Shown: positions 33,383 to 42,940, counted from the stretch's first letter. The stretch is 64,000 nucleotides of DNA from Sphingomonas sp. TDK1 (GCF_001650735.1 NZ_LXVY01000046.1:106727-170726); one strand, 5' to 3'. Numbers and translations: made by a program. The notes: generated by a model from the letters alone, not told the origin.

Positions 33383-34561
33383 TCAGCCGAGTGGGGCGAT
33401 CGGCAGCATCGCCTCGAACCGCGCGCCGCCCTCGCCTCCCAGCAGCGCCAGGTCACCGCCATGGGCGAGCAGAATCTGCCGGGCGAGCGCAAGCCCCACG
33501 CCGCTGCCCTGCGGCTTGGTAGTGAAGAACGGGCGGAAGATCGCCGCACGATCCTGCTCCGCGACGCCGGGGCCGTTATCCCAGACGTGCCAATAGGCGG
33601 CACGTTCGTCGCGCCACAGTGACAGGCCCACCTTCCCACCGTCTCCTTCGCCCACCGCCTCGGCGGCATTCTGGAGCAGCGCCCAGAGCGCGGCGCTCAA
33701 TTGGTCGGCATCGCCGTGCAGACGCACCGGCGCTGCCGCCTCGTACGCCAGCGGCAGGGCCGGCCAGCGCGTGGCGAACAGGCGCGCCAGATCTTCCGCT
33801 CCCTCGCGGAGGTCGAGCGGCGCGAAGCGCGGTGCGGGCAACCGGGCCAGCGAGCGATACGCTTCGCCGAACCGCTGCAGCCCCTCTGCACGCCGCGCTA
33901 CCGTCCCCACTGCATCGCGAAGCGCGGGAATCGACGGCGCTGGTTCCTCCAGCATGTCCGCGGCGGTGCGGCTCAGCGACGCGATCGGGGTGAGCGCGTT
34001 GACGATCTCGTGGCTCAGCACCTGCACCAGGTCGCGCAGCGTCGCCGCCTCGGCCGCCTTCAGTTCGGCATCGATGTCGATCAGTGCGGCGAGCCGGCTC
34101 TGTGCGCCGCCGAGCGCGAAGTCGCTGGTGGTGAGCGCATAGCTGCGCCCACCGATCGCCACCGTGGCCGCCCGGCCCGAGGCATCGCCGATCGCCTCGA
34201 CCAGCAGCGCCGGCGGATCGGCGACGAGGTCCGCGGCCCCGAACAACCGCCGCGCCGCGCGGTTGATCGCGGTTAGCCGCCCCTCTCCGTCGAGCGTCAC
34301 GATCGGTGCGGGGGAAAGATCGAGTAGCGCTGTCAGTCGCCGCTCGCGATGCGCGGGGTCGGGCGCGGGCATCGGCGCGGCCACCGGTACCAGCTTCGGC
34401 CGCTGCGCCTCGACGATCCCCGTCCCCAGCCCCCACAGCGCCGCCAACGCCGAAACCAGCGCGCTGGCGTAAAGCTCCGAGCTCCATGCGACGGCGAACG
34501 CGCCGCCCGCCACCAGCAGCAACATGCCGCGCAGCAGTGCCGCCCACCCCCGCATGGTCAT
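33383..34561 (-). CDS. NtrB-like sensor histidine kinase
   Basis: A 392-residue kinase with two N-terminal membrane segments (LLRGMLLLVAGGAFAVAW and ALVSALAALWGLGTGI), a PAS-like domain (LDLSPAPIVTLDGEGRLTAINRA), a HisKA phosphorylation site in VLSHEIVNALTPIASL, and an ATPase domain with N-box LLQNAAEAVG, DNGPGV and GSGVGLALARQI. The NALTPI motif after the histidine is typical of NtrB/AtoS-type kinases paired with NtrC-like regulators. The partner regulator is encoded upstream, 54 bases away. ATG 34561 has a G-rich ribosome site; a TTG at 34579 is possible. Confidence 0.85.
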   Translation of the reverse strand: MTMRGWAALLRGMLLLVAGGAFAVAWSSELYASALVSALAALWGLGTGIVEAQRPKLVPVAAPMPAPDPAHRERRLTALLDLSPAPIVTLDGEGRLTAINRAARRLFGAADLVADPPALLVEAIGDASGRAATVAIGGRSYALTTSDFALGGAQSRLAALIDIDAELKAAEAATLRDLVQVLSHEIVNALTPIASLSRTAADMLEEPAPSIPALRDAVGTVARRAEGLQRFGEAYRSLARLPAPRFAPLDLREGAEDLARLFATRWPALPLAYEAAAPVRLHGDADQLSAALWALLQNAAEAVGEGDGGKVGLSLWRDERAAYWHVWDNGPGVAEQDRAAIFRPFFTTKPQGSGVGLALARQILLAHGGDLALLGGEGGARFEAMLPIAPLG

Positions 34562-34615
34562 GCTCGCCACCCCCTGCAAATCCCCCCGCCGCTTGCGGAA
34601 GGGGCAAAACCTCGC

Positions 34616-35911
34616 TCACAACCCATATTTCGCCATCCGCCGATAGAGCGCAGCACGGGTCAGCCCCAGTTCCGCCGCCGCCCGGCTGACGTTGAAGGCA
34701 TGCCGCTTGAGCGCTGCGGCGACCAGCGTCGCCTCGCTACGCCCCAGATTGAGATCCGCCTTGATCGCCCGCGGCTCCGGCGTGTCTTCAGGCAGGGCCA
34801 GTCCCAACGCGGGGATATCGATGGCGTCGCCACCCCCGAGCAGCACCGCGCGCTCGATCGCCTGACGCAGGCCGTGCACGCCGTCGGGCCAGCTGTCGGA
34901 AGCGATCGCGCGCGCCGCTTCCTCCGCCAGCGGACGCGGGGGCTGACCGTACCGCCCCGCGTACAAGGCGCAGAAATGCCGGGCGAGCAACAGCGGGTCG
35001 TCGCCGCGGGCGGCAAGCGGCGGGAGGTCGATTTCGACGGTGTTCAACCGGAAGCGCAGATCGTCGCTCAGTGCAGCCCGGGTACCGGCACGATCGCGCC
35101 TGCTGGTGGAAAGCACGCGCAGTCCGCCCAATCGCCGCGCAAGTTCGGGCTGCAAGGTCGGCGCAAGCTGGTCCACTGCCTCGATCAACAGCGTTCCGCC
35201 GTCGGCCGCCGAGACCCGCGCCTCGATCGTCGCCAGATCGGCCACCGCCGCATCCAGCGTAACCAGCGGTCGATCGGCGCGGGCCGAGGCGCAGTGCAGC
35301 AACTGTGCCGCCAGCGTCTTGCCGGTGCCCGACGGGCCGGTGAGCAGCACTGCCGCATCGGTCGGCCCCACCCGCGCGATCAGGCCGCGGGCCGCCTCGA
35401 TCGCGGGCGCCTCGCCGAGCAACAGCAGCGCCTCCTCGCCTGTCGGCGCCGGGGCCGCCGCCAGCTTCGCCCGGCGCAGCGCCACCGCGCGCTCCACGGT
35501 TGCGAGCAGCCGCTCGTTGCTCCACGGCTTGATCACAAAGTCGCTCGCGCCGCCCCGCATTGCCTGCACCGCCACGGCGATACCGCTATGACCGGTAACG
35601 ACGACGACCACCGCGTTGCGATCGGCCGCGATCAGCCGATCCAGCATGCGAAAGCCTTCTTCCCCGCTGGTGCGTCCCCGCGCGAAATTGAGATCGAGCA
35701 GGATCGCGTCGACTGGCCCTTCCGCCAGCCGCACCCAGGCGGCGTTGGGGTCGGGCGCGCCAAGAACGCGCATGCCGTTCCGTTCGAGCAGCAATGTCGC
35801 CGCGCGGACAATGTCGGGATCGTCGTCGATTACCAGGATGGTCGGCGATTCGGATGACACAGGCTTGACCGCTCCAGTTGAGTGTTCGGAATCGGACACT
35901 AGCTTGGACAT
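34616..35911 (-). CDS. NtrC-like response regulator lacking sigma-54 contact motifs
   Basis: A 431-residue regulator: receiver (LVIDDDP, acceptor D73 in LLDLNFARGR), AAA+ domain with Walker A GPSGTGKT (192-199), and a C-terminal Fis-type HTH (NVSRAAAELGLTRAALYRR). The loop that should carry GAFTGA (about 210-236) is missing, and Walker B reads GGTLLIEAVD with Ala in place of the catalytic Glu. It is therefore unlikely to remodel sigma-54 polymerase and may act as a plain DNA-binding activator or repressor. It is divergent from the MacA-like operon, its likely target. A GTG at 35860 is an alternative start that would leave the palindrome at 35881-35900 non-coding. Confidence 0.82.
   Translation of the reverse strand: MSKLVSDSEHSTGAVKPVSSESPTILVIDDDPDIVRAATLLLERNGMRVLGAPDPNAAWVRLAEGPVDAILLDLNFARGRTSGEEGFRMLDRLIAADRNAVVVVVTGHSGIAVAVQAMRGGASDFVIKPWSNERLLATVERAVALRRAKLAAAPAPTGEEALLLLGEAPAIEAARGLIARVGPTDAAVLLTGPSGTGKTLAAQLLHCASARADRPLVTLDAAVADLATIEARVSAADGGTLLIEAVDQLAPTLQPELARRLGGLRVLSTSRRDRAGTRAALSDDLRFRLNTVEIDLPPLAARGDDPLLLARHFCALYAGRYGQPPRPLAEEAARAIASDSWPDGVHGLRQAIERAVLLGGGDAIDIPALGLALPEDTPEPRAIKADLNLGRSEATLVAAALKRHAFNVSRAAAELGLTRAALYRRMAKYGL
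35881..35900. promoter_or_regulatory. imperfect palindrome near the regulator start
   Basis: Outer arms AGTGT/ACACT are perfect, with inner TCG/CGG pairs (AGTGTTCGGAATCGGACACT). It overlaps the first codons of the NtrC-like gene as annotated. It could be the binding site of that regulator for itself and the divergent transporter operon. A partly similar TACACTGTCCG occurs at about 35988. Confidence 0.3.
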
Positions 35912-35999
35912 TGTTCGCCGGCCGCGCCAGCCCCTTATGAACTATCCATCATTATCAGCATCTTAGGATCACACGTCGGCGTATCGTACACTGTCCGCC

Positions 36000-37283
36000 A
36001 TGGACGTTACGCCTCTTCATACCAATGGCGCCGCAATGGACCGGCGGATCGAGCGCCCCCATGCGCGCCGCCGCAAACTCGCCGTTCGCATCGGCGTCGG
36101 CCTGGCGGTCGTCGCCGCGGCGGCCGCGCTGTGGTGGTTCCTGCCGAGCTCGGGCAGCCTCGCCGTCGACGCCGCCACGATCCGCATCGCGCCCGTTACC
36201 CGCGCAGCCTTTGCCGACTATGTGCCGCTGCGCGCGCAGGTCGCCCCGCTCCAGACCGTGTACGTCACCGCGATCAGCGGCGGTCAGGTCGAGGCGCTGA
36301 TCGCCAGCGACGGCCAGTCGGTCGCCGCCGGCGCGCCGCTCGCCCGGCTCGCCAACCCTACGCTCGCGCTCGACGTCGCCAGCCGCTCGGCCAACATCGC
36401 CGGGCAGCTCAGTTCGATCAGCGGCCAGCGCCTCTCGATCCAGCAAAGCCGCGAGCAGACCGAACGCGACATCGCGTCGGCCCGCAATGAACTCGCCAAG
36501 GCCGAGGCGCTGCTCCGCCAGAAGCAGATCCTGTTTGACAAGCAGATCGTCACCGCCGCCGCGGTCACGCCGCTGCGCGACGAGGTGGCGTACCAGCGCG
36601 CGCGCCTGACCGCGCTTACCCGCAGCGCGGCGGAGGCGGGCAAGATGCTCGCCGACCAGTCCACCGGCGTCGACGCCACCGCCGGTGAGCTGCGCGAGAG
36701 CCTCGCCATGACTCGCGCCGGCCTCGCTGCCTTGGTGGTGCGCGCGCCGGTCGCCGGGCGGCTGACCGCCTTCACCCTCCAGCCCGGCCAGATGATCAAG
36801 CCAGGCGACACGGTGGGACAGGTCGATTCCGAACGCGCCTGGAAACTGACCGCCGATATCGACCAATTCTATCTGGGCCGCGTGCGCACCGGCCTTACCG
36901 CCGTCGCCGATCTCGACGGGCGCAGCCTGCCGCTCACCGTGATCAAGGTGCTGCCGCAAGTCACCGAGGGGCGATTTCGTGTCGAGCTCGGCTTCAAGGG
37001 CGCCGCACCAGCGGGGCTGAACCGCGGCCAGACGCTAGACGTGCGGCTCACCCTAGGCGCCGATCGCCCCGCCGTGGTCGCGCCTTCGGGCGGCTGGCTC
37101 GACGCCGGCGGCACCACCGCCTTCGTGCTGACCGCCGACAACCGCGCCGTGCGACGGGCGATCACCACCGGCCGCCGCAACCCCGATCAGGTGGAAGTGA
37201 CCAGCGGCCTCGCCCCCGGCGACCGCATCATCACCACCCCGCTCGGCACCTACGCCCCCTACCAGACCCTGCTGATCCACTAG
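36000..37283 (+). CDS. MacA/HlyD-like periplasmic adaptor
   Basis: A 427-residue membrane fusion protein: one N-terminal membrane segment (VGLAVVAAAAALWWFLP), a lipoyl domain (AISGGQVEALIASDGQSVAAG), a long coiled coil (about 125-235), the second lipoyl half (VVRAPVAGRLTAFTLQPGQ) and a C-terminal barrel ending in GDRIITTPLGTYAPYQ. It would link the MacB-like ABC permeases downstream to a TolC-type channel encoded elsewhere, since none lies in this operon. The ATP-binding gene begins nine bases after its stop. An in-frame ATG twelve codons later is an alternative start. Confidence 0.82.
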   Translation: MDVTPLHTNGAAMDRRIERPHARRRKLAVRIGVGLAVVAAAAALWWFLPSSGSLAVDAATIRIAPVTRAAFADYVPLRAQVAPLQTVYVTAISGGQVEALIASDGQSVAAGAPLARLANPTLALDVASRSANIAGQLSSISGQRLSIQQSREQTERDIASARNELAKAEALLRQKQILFDKQIVTAAAVTPLRDEVAYQRARLTALTRSAAEAGKMLADQSTGVDATAGELRESLAMTRAGLAALVVRAPVAGRLTAFTLQPGQMIKPGDTVGQVDSERAWKLTADIDQFYLGRVRTGLTAVADLDGRSLPLTVIKVLPQVTEGRFRVELGFKGAAPAGLNRGQTLDVRLTLGADRPAVVAPSGGWLDAGGTTAFVLTADNRAVRRAITTGRRNPDQVEVTSGLAPGDRIITTPLGTYAPYQTLLIH

Positions 37284-37292
37284 GAGCCCGCC

Positions 37293-37973
37293 ATGATCCA
37301 GCTCAACGCCATCCACCGCGCCTATCGCTCCGACGACGTCGAGACGACCGCGCTCGCCGAGATCGACCTGACCGTACAGGCGGGTGAATTCCTCGCGATC
37401 ATGGGGCCCTCGGGCTGCGGCAAGTCGACCTTGCTCAATATCCTCGGCACGATCGACCGGCCGACCAGCGGCGCCTATCTGTTCGAGGGCGAGGACATCG
37501 CCAAGGTGCCTGAGGCGCAGCTGGCGAAGCTCCGTCGCGACCGGCTGGGCTTCGTGTTCCAGAGCTTCAACCTGATCGACGAGCTGACCATCGCAGAGAA
37601 TGTCGCGCTGGCGCTGGCATACCGGTCGATGCCCGCACGCGAGAAGCGCGAGCGCGTCGACGCCGCGATGGATCGGGTCGGCATCGCGCATCGCCGCAAC
37701 CACCATCCGCATCAGCTCTCCGGTGGCCAGCAACAGCGCGCCGCGATCGCTCGCGCGATCGTCGGCGAACCCAGGCTGATCCTCGCCGACGAGCCGACCG
37801 GCAACCTCGATACCGAGAACGGCGCGCAGGTGATGGACATTCTCACCCGGCTCAATGCCGACGGTGCGACGATCGTGATGGTGACCCACTCCCCCGCCCA
37901 TGCCGATATCGCCAAGCGCACGGTGCACATGCTCGACGGGCGGATTCTGTCCGCCGTACGGCGGGCGGCGTGA
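37293..37973 (+). CDS. MacB/LolD-type ABC transporter ATP-binding protein
   Basis: A 226-residue ATPase with intact motifs: Walker A GPSGCGKST (38-46), Q-loop FVFQSFNLIDELT, signature LSGGQQQRAAIARAI and Walker B LILADEPTGNLD. The LADEPTGNLD form and the NLIDELT loop are characteristic of the LolD/FtsE/MacB branch, which drives mechanical transmission across the inner membrane rather than classical transport. It powers the two permeases encoded downstream. Its stop overlaps the start of a 33-codon ORF as GTGA. Confidence 0.92.
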   Translation: MIQLNAIHRAYRSDDVETTALAEIDLTVQAGEFLAIMGPSGCGKSTLLNILGTIDRPTSGAYLFEGEDIAKVPEAQLAKLRRDRLGFVFQSFNLIDELTIAENVALALAYRSMPAREKRERVDAAMDRVGIAHRRNHHPHQLSGGQQQRAAIARAIVGEPRLILADEPTGNLDTENGAQVMDILTRLNADGATIVMVTHSPAHADIAKRTVHMLDGRILSAVRRAA

Positions 37974-38071
37974 AGCTCGATCGTGCGCTGACGATGCTGG
38001 TGCTGCTGCTCCTTGCCGTCGCCCTGCTACGCCATCTCTCCAAGACCCGCGAACCGGGAGTGACGCCATGA
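37970..38071 (+). CDS. 33-residue single-helix membrane peptide, coupled to both neighbours
   Basis: A GTG start at 37970 overlaps the ATPase stop (GTGA), and the TGA at 38069-38071 overlaps the permease ATG at 38068 (ATGA). The peptide has a basic start (KLDRAL), a leucine/valine/alanine-rich helix (TMLVLLLLAVALL) and a polar tail (RHLSKTREPGVTP). The exact fit between the two genes argues for real translation, either to couple ATPase and permease synthesis or to give a small subunit. It is too short for database domains, and the family was not recognised. Confidence 0.55.
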   Translation: MKLDRALTMLVLLLLAVALLRHLSKTREPGVTP

Positions 38072-40479
38072 CGTCTGCCTTTACGAGCTTCTACCGCTCG
38101 CTCACCCGCCACAAGCTGTTCGCCGCCCTCAACATCGGCGGGCTGGCGCTCGGAATCGCGGTATTCCTGGTGCTGGGCCTGTTCGTGCGGTTCGAGACGG
38201 GGTTCGATCGCTGGATCCCCGGCGCCGACCAGCTCTACATCATCCAGGAAACCTACCACATGCCGGGCTACCCGGAGAGGCCGAGCCCGTACAGCATGGG
38301 GGCCGAACTCGAGCATCTCCGCGCAGATTATCCGCAGTTGGTCGGGACCCGCTTCTGGCCGCTGGGCGGCATCGTCCGGCAAGGTGCCGTCAGCAGTTCA
38401 GAGGAACTGACCGCGGTCGATCCCAACTATTTCCAGCTGATGCCGCTGCCGGTGACCGCCGGCGACCCCACTAGGGCGCTTGCCGATCCCGACACCATGG
38501 TAATCACCCAGCGGGTCGCGACCACCTATTTCGGCACTCAGTCGCCGCTGGGACGAACGCTCTCCATCGTGATCGGCGACAAGACGTACAACTACCGCGT
38601 CGGCGCGGTGATCTCGGACAACCGCAAGGACCAGAGCCTGACCTCCGAAATCTACGTGCCGATGAACCGCGCCCGGTTCGCCAACGAATGGTTCGATCAT
38701 TGGGGCAGCACGTCGCTTACAACCTTGTTGCGGTTGCCAGACGCGGCCGCGGCCAGGGCGTTCGAGGGGGAGCTGCACCGCTTCGCCGAGCGCCGGGTGT
38801 TCGGCGACAACATCAAGAAAGGCGAATGGAGTCAGTCGCTGCGGCCGCTGACGGCGCACCATCTCTTCGATCGTGCGGACAGCGCGGTGGTGACCACGCT
38901 CGGCGCCGTTGGCGCGTTGACGCTGCTGATCGCGATCGTCAACTATATCAACCTGGCCACGGCCCGCGCCGGGCTGCGCGCCCGCGAGGTAGCGGTGCGC
39001 AAGGTGCTGGGCGGCACCCGTCGCGCACTGATGCGCCAGTTCCTGATCGAGGCGGTGGCGACAGTTGCCCTGGCCGCGCTGATCGGCCTGGCGCTGGCGG
39101 AGCTGGCCCTGCCCTTCCTCAACAGCCTGGGCGGGTTGAACCTATCGATTCATTATTGGGGCGAGGACAGCATCGTGCCCGCGCTGATGCTGCTCGTGGT
39201 GGCGGTCGGCGGGATCGCCGGCCTCTATCCGGCGGCGATACTGGCCGGTTTCCGCCCTGCAGCCGTGCTGGCCTCGGCCCGCGCGCCGGGAGGCGGCATT
39301 GCCGGTGCCCGCCTGCGCGCCGGCCTCGTGATCGTCCAGTTCGCTATCGCCATCGCCTTTGCGATCGGCACGACGGTGATGCTGGCGCAGACCGCCCATG
39401 TCCGGGCCGCCGATCTCGGCTTCCGGCGGGACGGACTGTACGTCGTCCGCTCCTTCTATTCGGATTCGCTGGGGCCGGACCAGAAAGCGGCGCTGCTACG
39501 CGCCTTCGCGGCCGTGCCCGGCGTGACAGGCGTGACCACGGCCGAGAATGCGCCTGGCGACCAGAACATGACCAACCACACAACGATGTTCCAACCCGGC
39601 AAGGAATCCACGATCAAGCCGTCGCTGATGCATGTGCAAGTAGGCGACAACTATTTCGATACCTTCGGGGCGCGGATTATCGCCGGTCGGGTGTTCGAGC
39701 GGGCACATCCGGGGGATGACTTGGCGCTGCGCACCAAGGGGAGCAACACACCCTACAGCGTGGTGCTCAACCGCGATGCCGCCGCGAAGCTGGGCTTCCG
39801 GAGTCCGCAGGAAGCGATCGGCAAGCCTCTGGACGGCAACGGCGCTATGACGGTGATCGGCGTGGTTGAGGATCTGCGCTTCCGGGGTCCGCGCGAACAG
39901 GTGGGCGGAGTCGTCTACCGTTTCAGCACCAAGGCTTTCACGGGTGCCTTCGCCACCATCCGCTATACCGGCAATCCTCGCACCACTGCCGATGCGATCG
40001 AAGCAGCTTGGAAGCGCATCGCACCGGCCGAGCCGTTCAGCGGTCGCACCGTCGAAGAGAATCTCTACAAGCGCTATTACGAGCAGGACACGCAGCGTAC
40101 TCGCCTGTTCACCATGGGTGCGGTGCTGGCGATCGCGATCGGCTGCATCGGTCTCTACGGCCTCGCGGCGTTCGACACGACGCGGCGGATCAAAGAGATC
40201 GGCATCCGCAAGGCGCTGGGCGCCTCCACCCGCAACGTGCTCCAGCTGCTGGTCACGAAGTTCCTGCGCCCGGTGCTGTTCGCCAACCTGATCGCCTGGC
40301 CGCTCGCCTGGGTGGCGATGCAGCGCTGGCTGTCGACCTTCGACGATCGGATCGGCCTGTCGCCGGCCTATTTCCTGCTCGCCTCGGGGCTGGCCGTGCT
40401 GATCGCCGTCGCCACCGTGATCGGCCAGTCCTGGCGCGTCGCCCGCGCCGAACCCGCCCGCGCGCTGCGCTACGAATAA
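38068..40479 (+). CDS. MacB/FtsX-family ABC transporter permease, first paralogue
   Basis: An 803-residue permease with an N-terminal membrane helix (FAALNIGGLALGIAVFLVLGL), a periplasmic MacB-like core domain, three central helices, a second periplasmic domain and three C-terminal helices. The two FtsX domains carry the family motifs REVAVRKVLGGTRRALMRQF and IKEIGIRKALGASTRNVLQL, which contact the ATPase. It is a double-unit FtsX permease of about 800 residues, as in Bacteroidetes-type and many alphaproteobacterial MacB-like systems. The ATG overlaps the small ORF. The C-terminus is nearly identical to that of the next gene. Confidence 0.87.
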   Translation: MTSAFTSFYRSLTRHKLFAALNIGGLALGIAVFLVLGLFVRFETGFDRWIPGADQLYIIQETYHMPGYPERPSPYSMGAELEHLRADYPQLVGTRFWPLGGIVRQGAVSSSEELTAVDPNYFQLMPLPVTAGDPTRALADPDTMVITQRVATTYFGTQSPLGRTLSIVIGDKTYNYRVGAVISDNRKDQSLTSEIYVPMNRARFANEWFDHWGSTSLTTLLRLPDAAAARAFEGELHRFAERRVFGDNIKKGEWSQSLRPLTAHHLFDRADSAVVTTLGAVGALTLLIAIVNYINLATARAGLRAREVAVRKVLGGTRRALMRQFLIEAVATVALAALIGLALAELALPFLNSLGGLNLSIHYWGEDSIVPALMLLVVAVGGIAGLYPAAILAGFRPAAVLASARAPGGGIAGARLRAGLVIVQFAIAIAFAIGTTVMLAQTAHVRAADLGFRRDGLYVVRSFYSDSLGPDQKAALLRAFAAVPGVTGVTTAENAPGDQNMTNHTTMFQPGKESTIKPSLMHVQVGDNYFDTFGARIIAGRVFERAHPGDDLALRTKGSNTPYSVVLNRDAAAKLGFRSPQEAIGKPLDGNGAMTVIGVVEDLRFRGPREQVGGVVYRFSTKAFTGAFATIRYTGNPRTTADAIEAAWKRIAPAEPFSGRTVEENLYKRYYEQDTQRTRLFTMGAVLAIAIGCIGLYGLAAFDTTRRIKEIGIRKALGASTRNVLQLLVTKFLRPVLFANLIAWPLAWVAMQRWLSTFDDRIGLSPAYFLLASGLAVLIAVATVIGQSWRVARAEPARALRYE

Positions 40480-40489
40480 GGATCGCTGG

Positions 40490-42877
40490 ATGCACCGCCT
40501 CGCCTGGCTCGCCCTGTATCGTTCGTTCACCCGGCACAAGCTGTTCACGCTGGTCAACATCGGCGGGCTGGCGCTGGGCGTGGCGGTGTTCCTGATCCTC
40601 GCGCTGTTCGTCCGCGCCGAGACGACGTTCGATCACGGCGTGCCGGGCTGGGACCGGACGTGGGTCGTGCGTCGCACGCTGCAATTCCCCGGCGCCAACG
40701 AAGTCAACATCCCGTCGCGCCGCGAGATGCTGGCCCAGCTCCAAGCGGATCATGCCGGCTTGACCGGCACGCGGCTGCAGCTGGACGATGCGGCGCTGCA
40801 GCTCGGCAACGGCAGCACCAGCGTCAAGCTCGGCCAGGTCGACGCCAACTACTTTGCGCTGTTTCCTTTTCCCGTCGTCGCGGGCGATCCGGGCGCGACG
40901 CTGCGCACCCCCGACGGCGTGGTCATCACCGAACGGATCGCGCAGAACCACCTGCCCGGCGGCGCGCCGATCGGCCGCATGCTCAAACTGACCGTCGATG
41001 GCGAGCAGCGCCAGTTCCGCGTCGGCGCCGTCGTGCGCCTGCCCAAGGCGATGAGCCTTGCGGGCGACCTCTTCCTTCGCCTCAGCCCGAATGCGTCGCC
41101 TTTCGGCAAGGGCATGGGCCTGCAGACGCTGCTGCGGCTCGACCCCGCCGACGCACCTGTAGCCACCCGCCTGGTCGAGCGGTTCGACCAGCGCCATCCC
41201 GATCCCAGCCTGACCGGCGTCGCCAGCCGCTTCCTCCTGACCAACCGCCTCGTCCCGCTCGGTTCGCTGCATCTCCAGTCGCCGCGCGACCGTATCGTCG
41301 TGGCGACGCTGGGACTGGTCGGGTTGCTCGCGCTGCTCGTCGCGATCGGCAACTATGTGAACCTGGCCACCGCACGCGCCGGCCTGCGCGCCCGCGAGGT
41401 GGCGATGCGCAAGACGCTGGGCGCCACCCGCGGCGCGCTGATCGGCCAGTTCCTCGCGGAGTCACTCGCCACCACCGCGATCGCCGCGCTGCTCGGCCTC
41501 GCGCTGGTCGAAATCGCGCTGCCGCTGGTCAACGCCATCGGCGGCACCGATCTGAAATTGCAGTATTGGGGCGGCGAGACGATCCTGCCCCCGCTGACCG
41601 CGCTGGTCGCCATCGTCGGGCTGATCGCCGGCGCGCATCCTGCCTTCGTCCTGTCGCGATTTCGCCCGGCGACAGTATTGGCAAGCGCCGGGGCAACCGG
41701 CGGTGGCCGCAGCGGGCGGCGGCTTCGCGCGACGCTGGTGGTGCTGCAGTTCGCCATCGCGATCGCACTGATGATCGGCACCGGCGTGCTGCTCGCGCAG
41801 GTCCGCCATGTGCAGACCGCCGATCTCGGCTTCGACCGGCAGGGGCTGGCGATGCTCTCCTCGTTCGGCGACGCGGGGCTCGATTCCGCGCAGCGCCGCG
41901 ATCTGGCCGCCGCAATCGCCGCGCTACCCGGCGTCACCGGCGTCGCCCAGTCCTCGATCGCGCCGGGCGGCGGGAGTTTCGGCATCCTCGAGATGCAGCG
42001 CGAGGGCGGCGGGGGCGACAAGATATCGGTGATCCAGGCATCGATCGGTCCCGGCTTTTTCGGGCTCTACGGCGCGCGACTGCTCGCCGGCCGCTGGTTC
42101 GATCCGCGGCGCTTCGCCAGCGACGATGCAGGCGAAGGCAAGGTGCATGCGGTGCTGCTCAACCGCACCGCGGCCGCCCGCCTCGGCTTCGCCACGCCGG
42201 CGGGCGCGATCGGCAAGGTCCTGACCGGCAGCACCGCACCGCAGACGGTAATCGGCGTGATCGACGACCTGCGCCTGATGGGCCCGGTCCAGCCGGTGGA
42301 GCCGCAAGCCTATGCCCTGCAGGGCACCGGCCTGACCGCGCCGGTCCTGAGCCTGCGCTACGCCGGCACCGACAGTCGCGCGGTGCTCGACCGGGTCGAG
42401 CAGGTCTGGCGCCGCGGCGCGCCCGCCGTGCCGCTCAAGGTACAGACGGTCGACCAGATGCTCTACGAAACCTATGTCCGGGCGGATCTTGAACGCGCCC
42501 GCCTGTTCACCGCCGGTGCCGTACTCGCCGTGCTGATCGGCTGCATCGGCCTCTACGGCCTCGCCGCCTTCGATACCGAACGACGCATCAAGGAAATCGG
42601 CATCCGCAAGGCGCTCGGGGCCTCGACGCGCGACGTGCTCCAGCTGCTGGTCGCCAAGTTCCTGCGACCGGTGCTGCTCGCCAACCTGATCGCCTGGCCG
42701 CTCGCCTGGGTGGCGATGCAGCGCTGGCTCTCCGGCTTCGACGACCGGATCGCGCTGACGCCCTGGTATTTCCTGGCTGCCTCGGCGCTGGCGGCGAGCA
42801 TCGCGGTGCTCACCGTGCTGGGCCAGTCGCTGCGCGTCGCCCGTGCCGAACCCGCCCGGGCGCTCCGGTACGAATAG
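40490..42877 (+). CDS. MacB/FtsX-family ABC transporter permease, second paralogue
   Basis: A 795-residue permease with the same layout as its neighbour: helix VNIGGLALGVAVFLILAL, then REVAMRKTLGATRGALIGQF and IKEIGIRKALGASTRDVLQL. The last 120 codons are very close to the first paralogue, including an identical stretch of over 40 bases (in 40280-40335 versus 42678-42733), while the periplasmic domains have diverged. This suggests tandem duplication followed by divergence of the substrate-facing parts. The two could form a heterodimer with the single ATPase. Confidence 0.87.
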   Translation: MHRLAWLALYRSFTRHKLFTLVNIGGLALGVAVFLILALFVRAETTFDHGVPGWDRTWVVRRTLQFPGANEVNIPSRREMLAQLQADHAGLTGTRLQLDDAALQLGNGSTSVKLGQVDANYFALFPFPVVAGDPGATLRTPDGVVITERIAQNHLPGGAPIGRMLKLTVDGEQRQFRVGAVVRLPKAMSLAGDLFLRLSPNASPFGKGMGLQTLLRLDPADAPVATRLVERFDQRHPDPSLTGVASRFLLTNRLVPLGSLHLQSPRDRIVVATLGLVGLLALLVAIGNYVNLATARAGLRAREVAMRKTLGATRGALIGQFLAESLATTAIAALLGLALVEIALPLVNAIGGTDLKLQYWGGETILPPLTALVAIVGLIAGAHPAFVLSRFRPATVLASAGATGGGRSGRRLRATLVVLQFAIAIALMIGTGVLLAQVRHVQTADLGFDRQGLAMLSSFGDAGLDSAQRRDLAAAIAALPGVTGVAQSSIAPGGGSFGILEMQREGGGGDKISVIQASIGPGFFGLYGARLLAGRWFDPRRFASDDAGEGKVHAVLLNRTAAARLGFATPAGAIGKVLTGSTAPQTVIGVIDDLRLMGPVQPVEPQAYALQGTGLTAPVLSLRYAGTDSRAVLDRVEQVWRRGAPAVPLKVQTVDQMLYETYVRADLERARLFTAGAVLAVLIGCIGLYGLAAFDTERRIKEIGIRKALGASTRDVLQLLVAKFLRPVLLANLIAWPLAWVAMQRWLSGFDDRIALTPWYFLAASALAASIAVLTVLGQSLRVARAEPARALRYE

Positions 42878-42940
42878 GAGGGACCGCAGCGGCCAGCGCG
42901 CTTGCCTGAACCAAACTCGCGTCGCTATCGTTACCCATAC

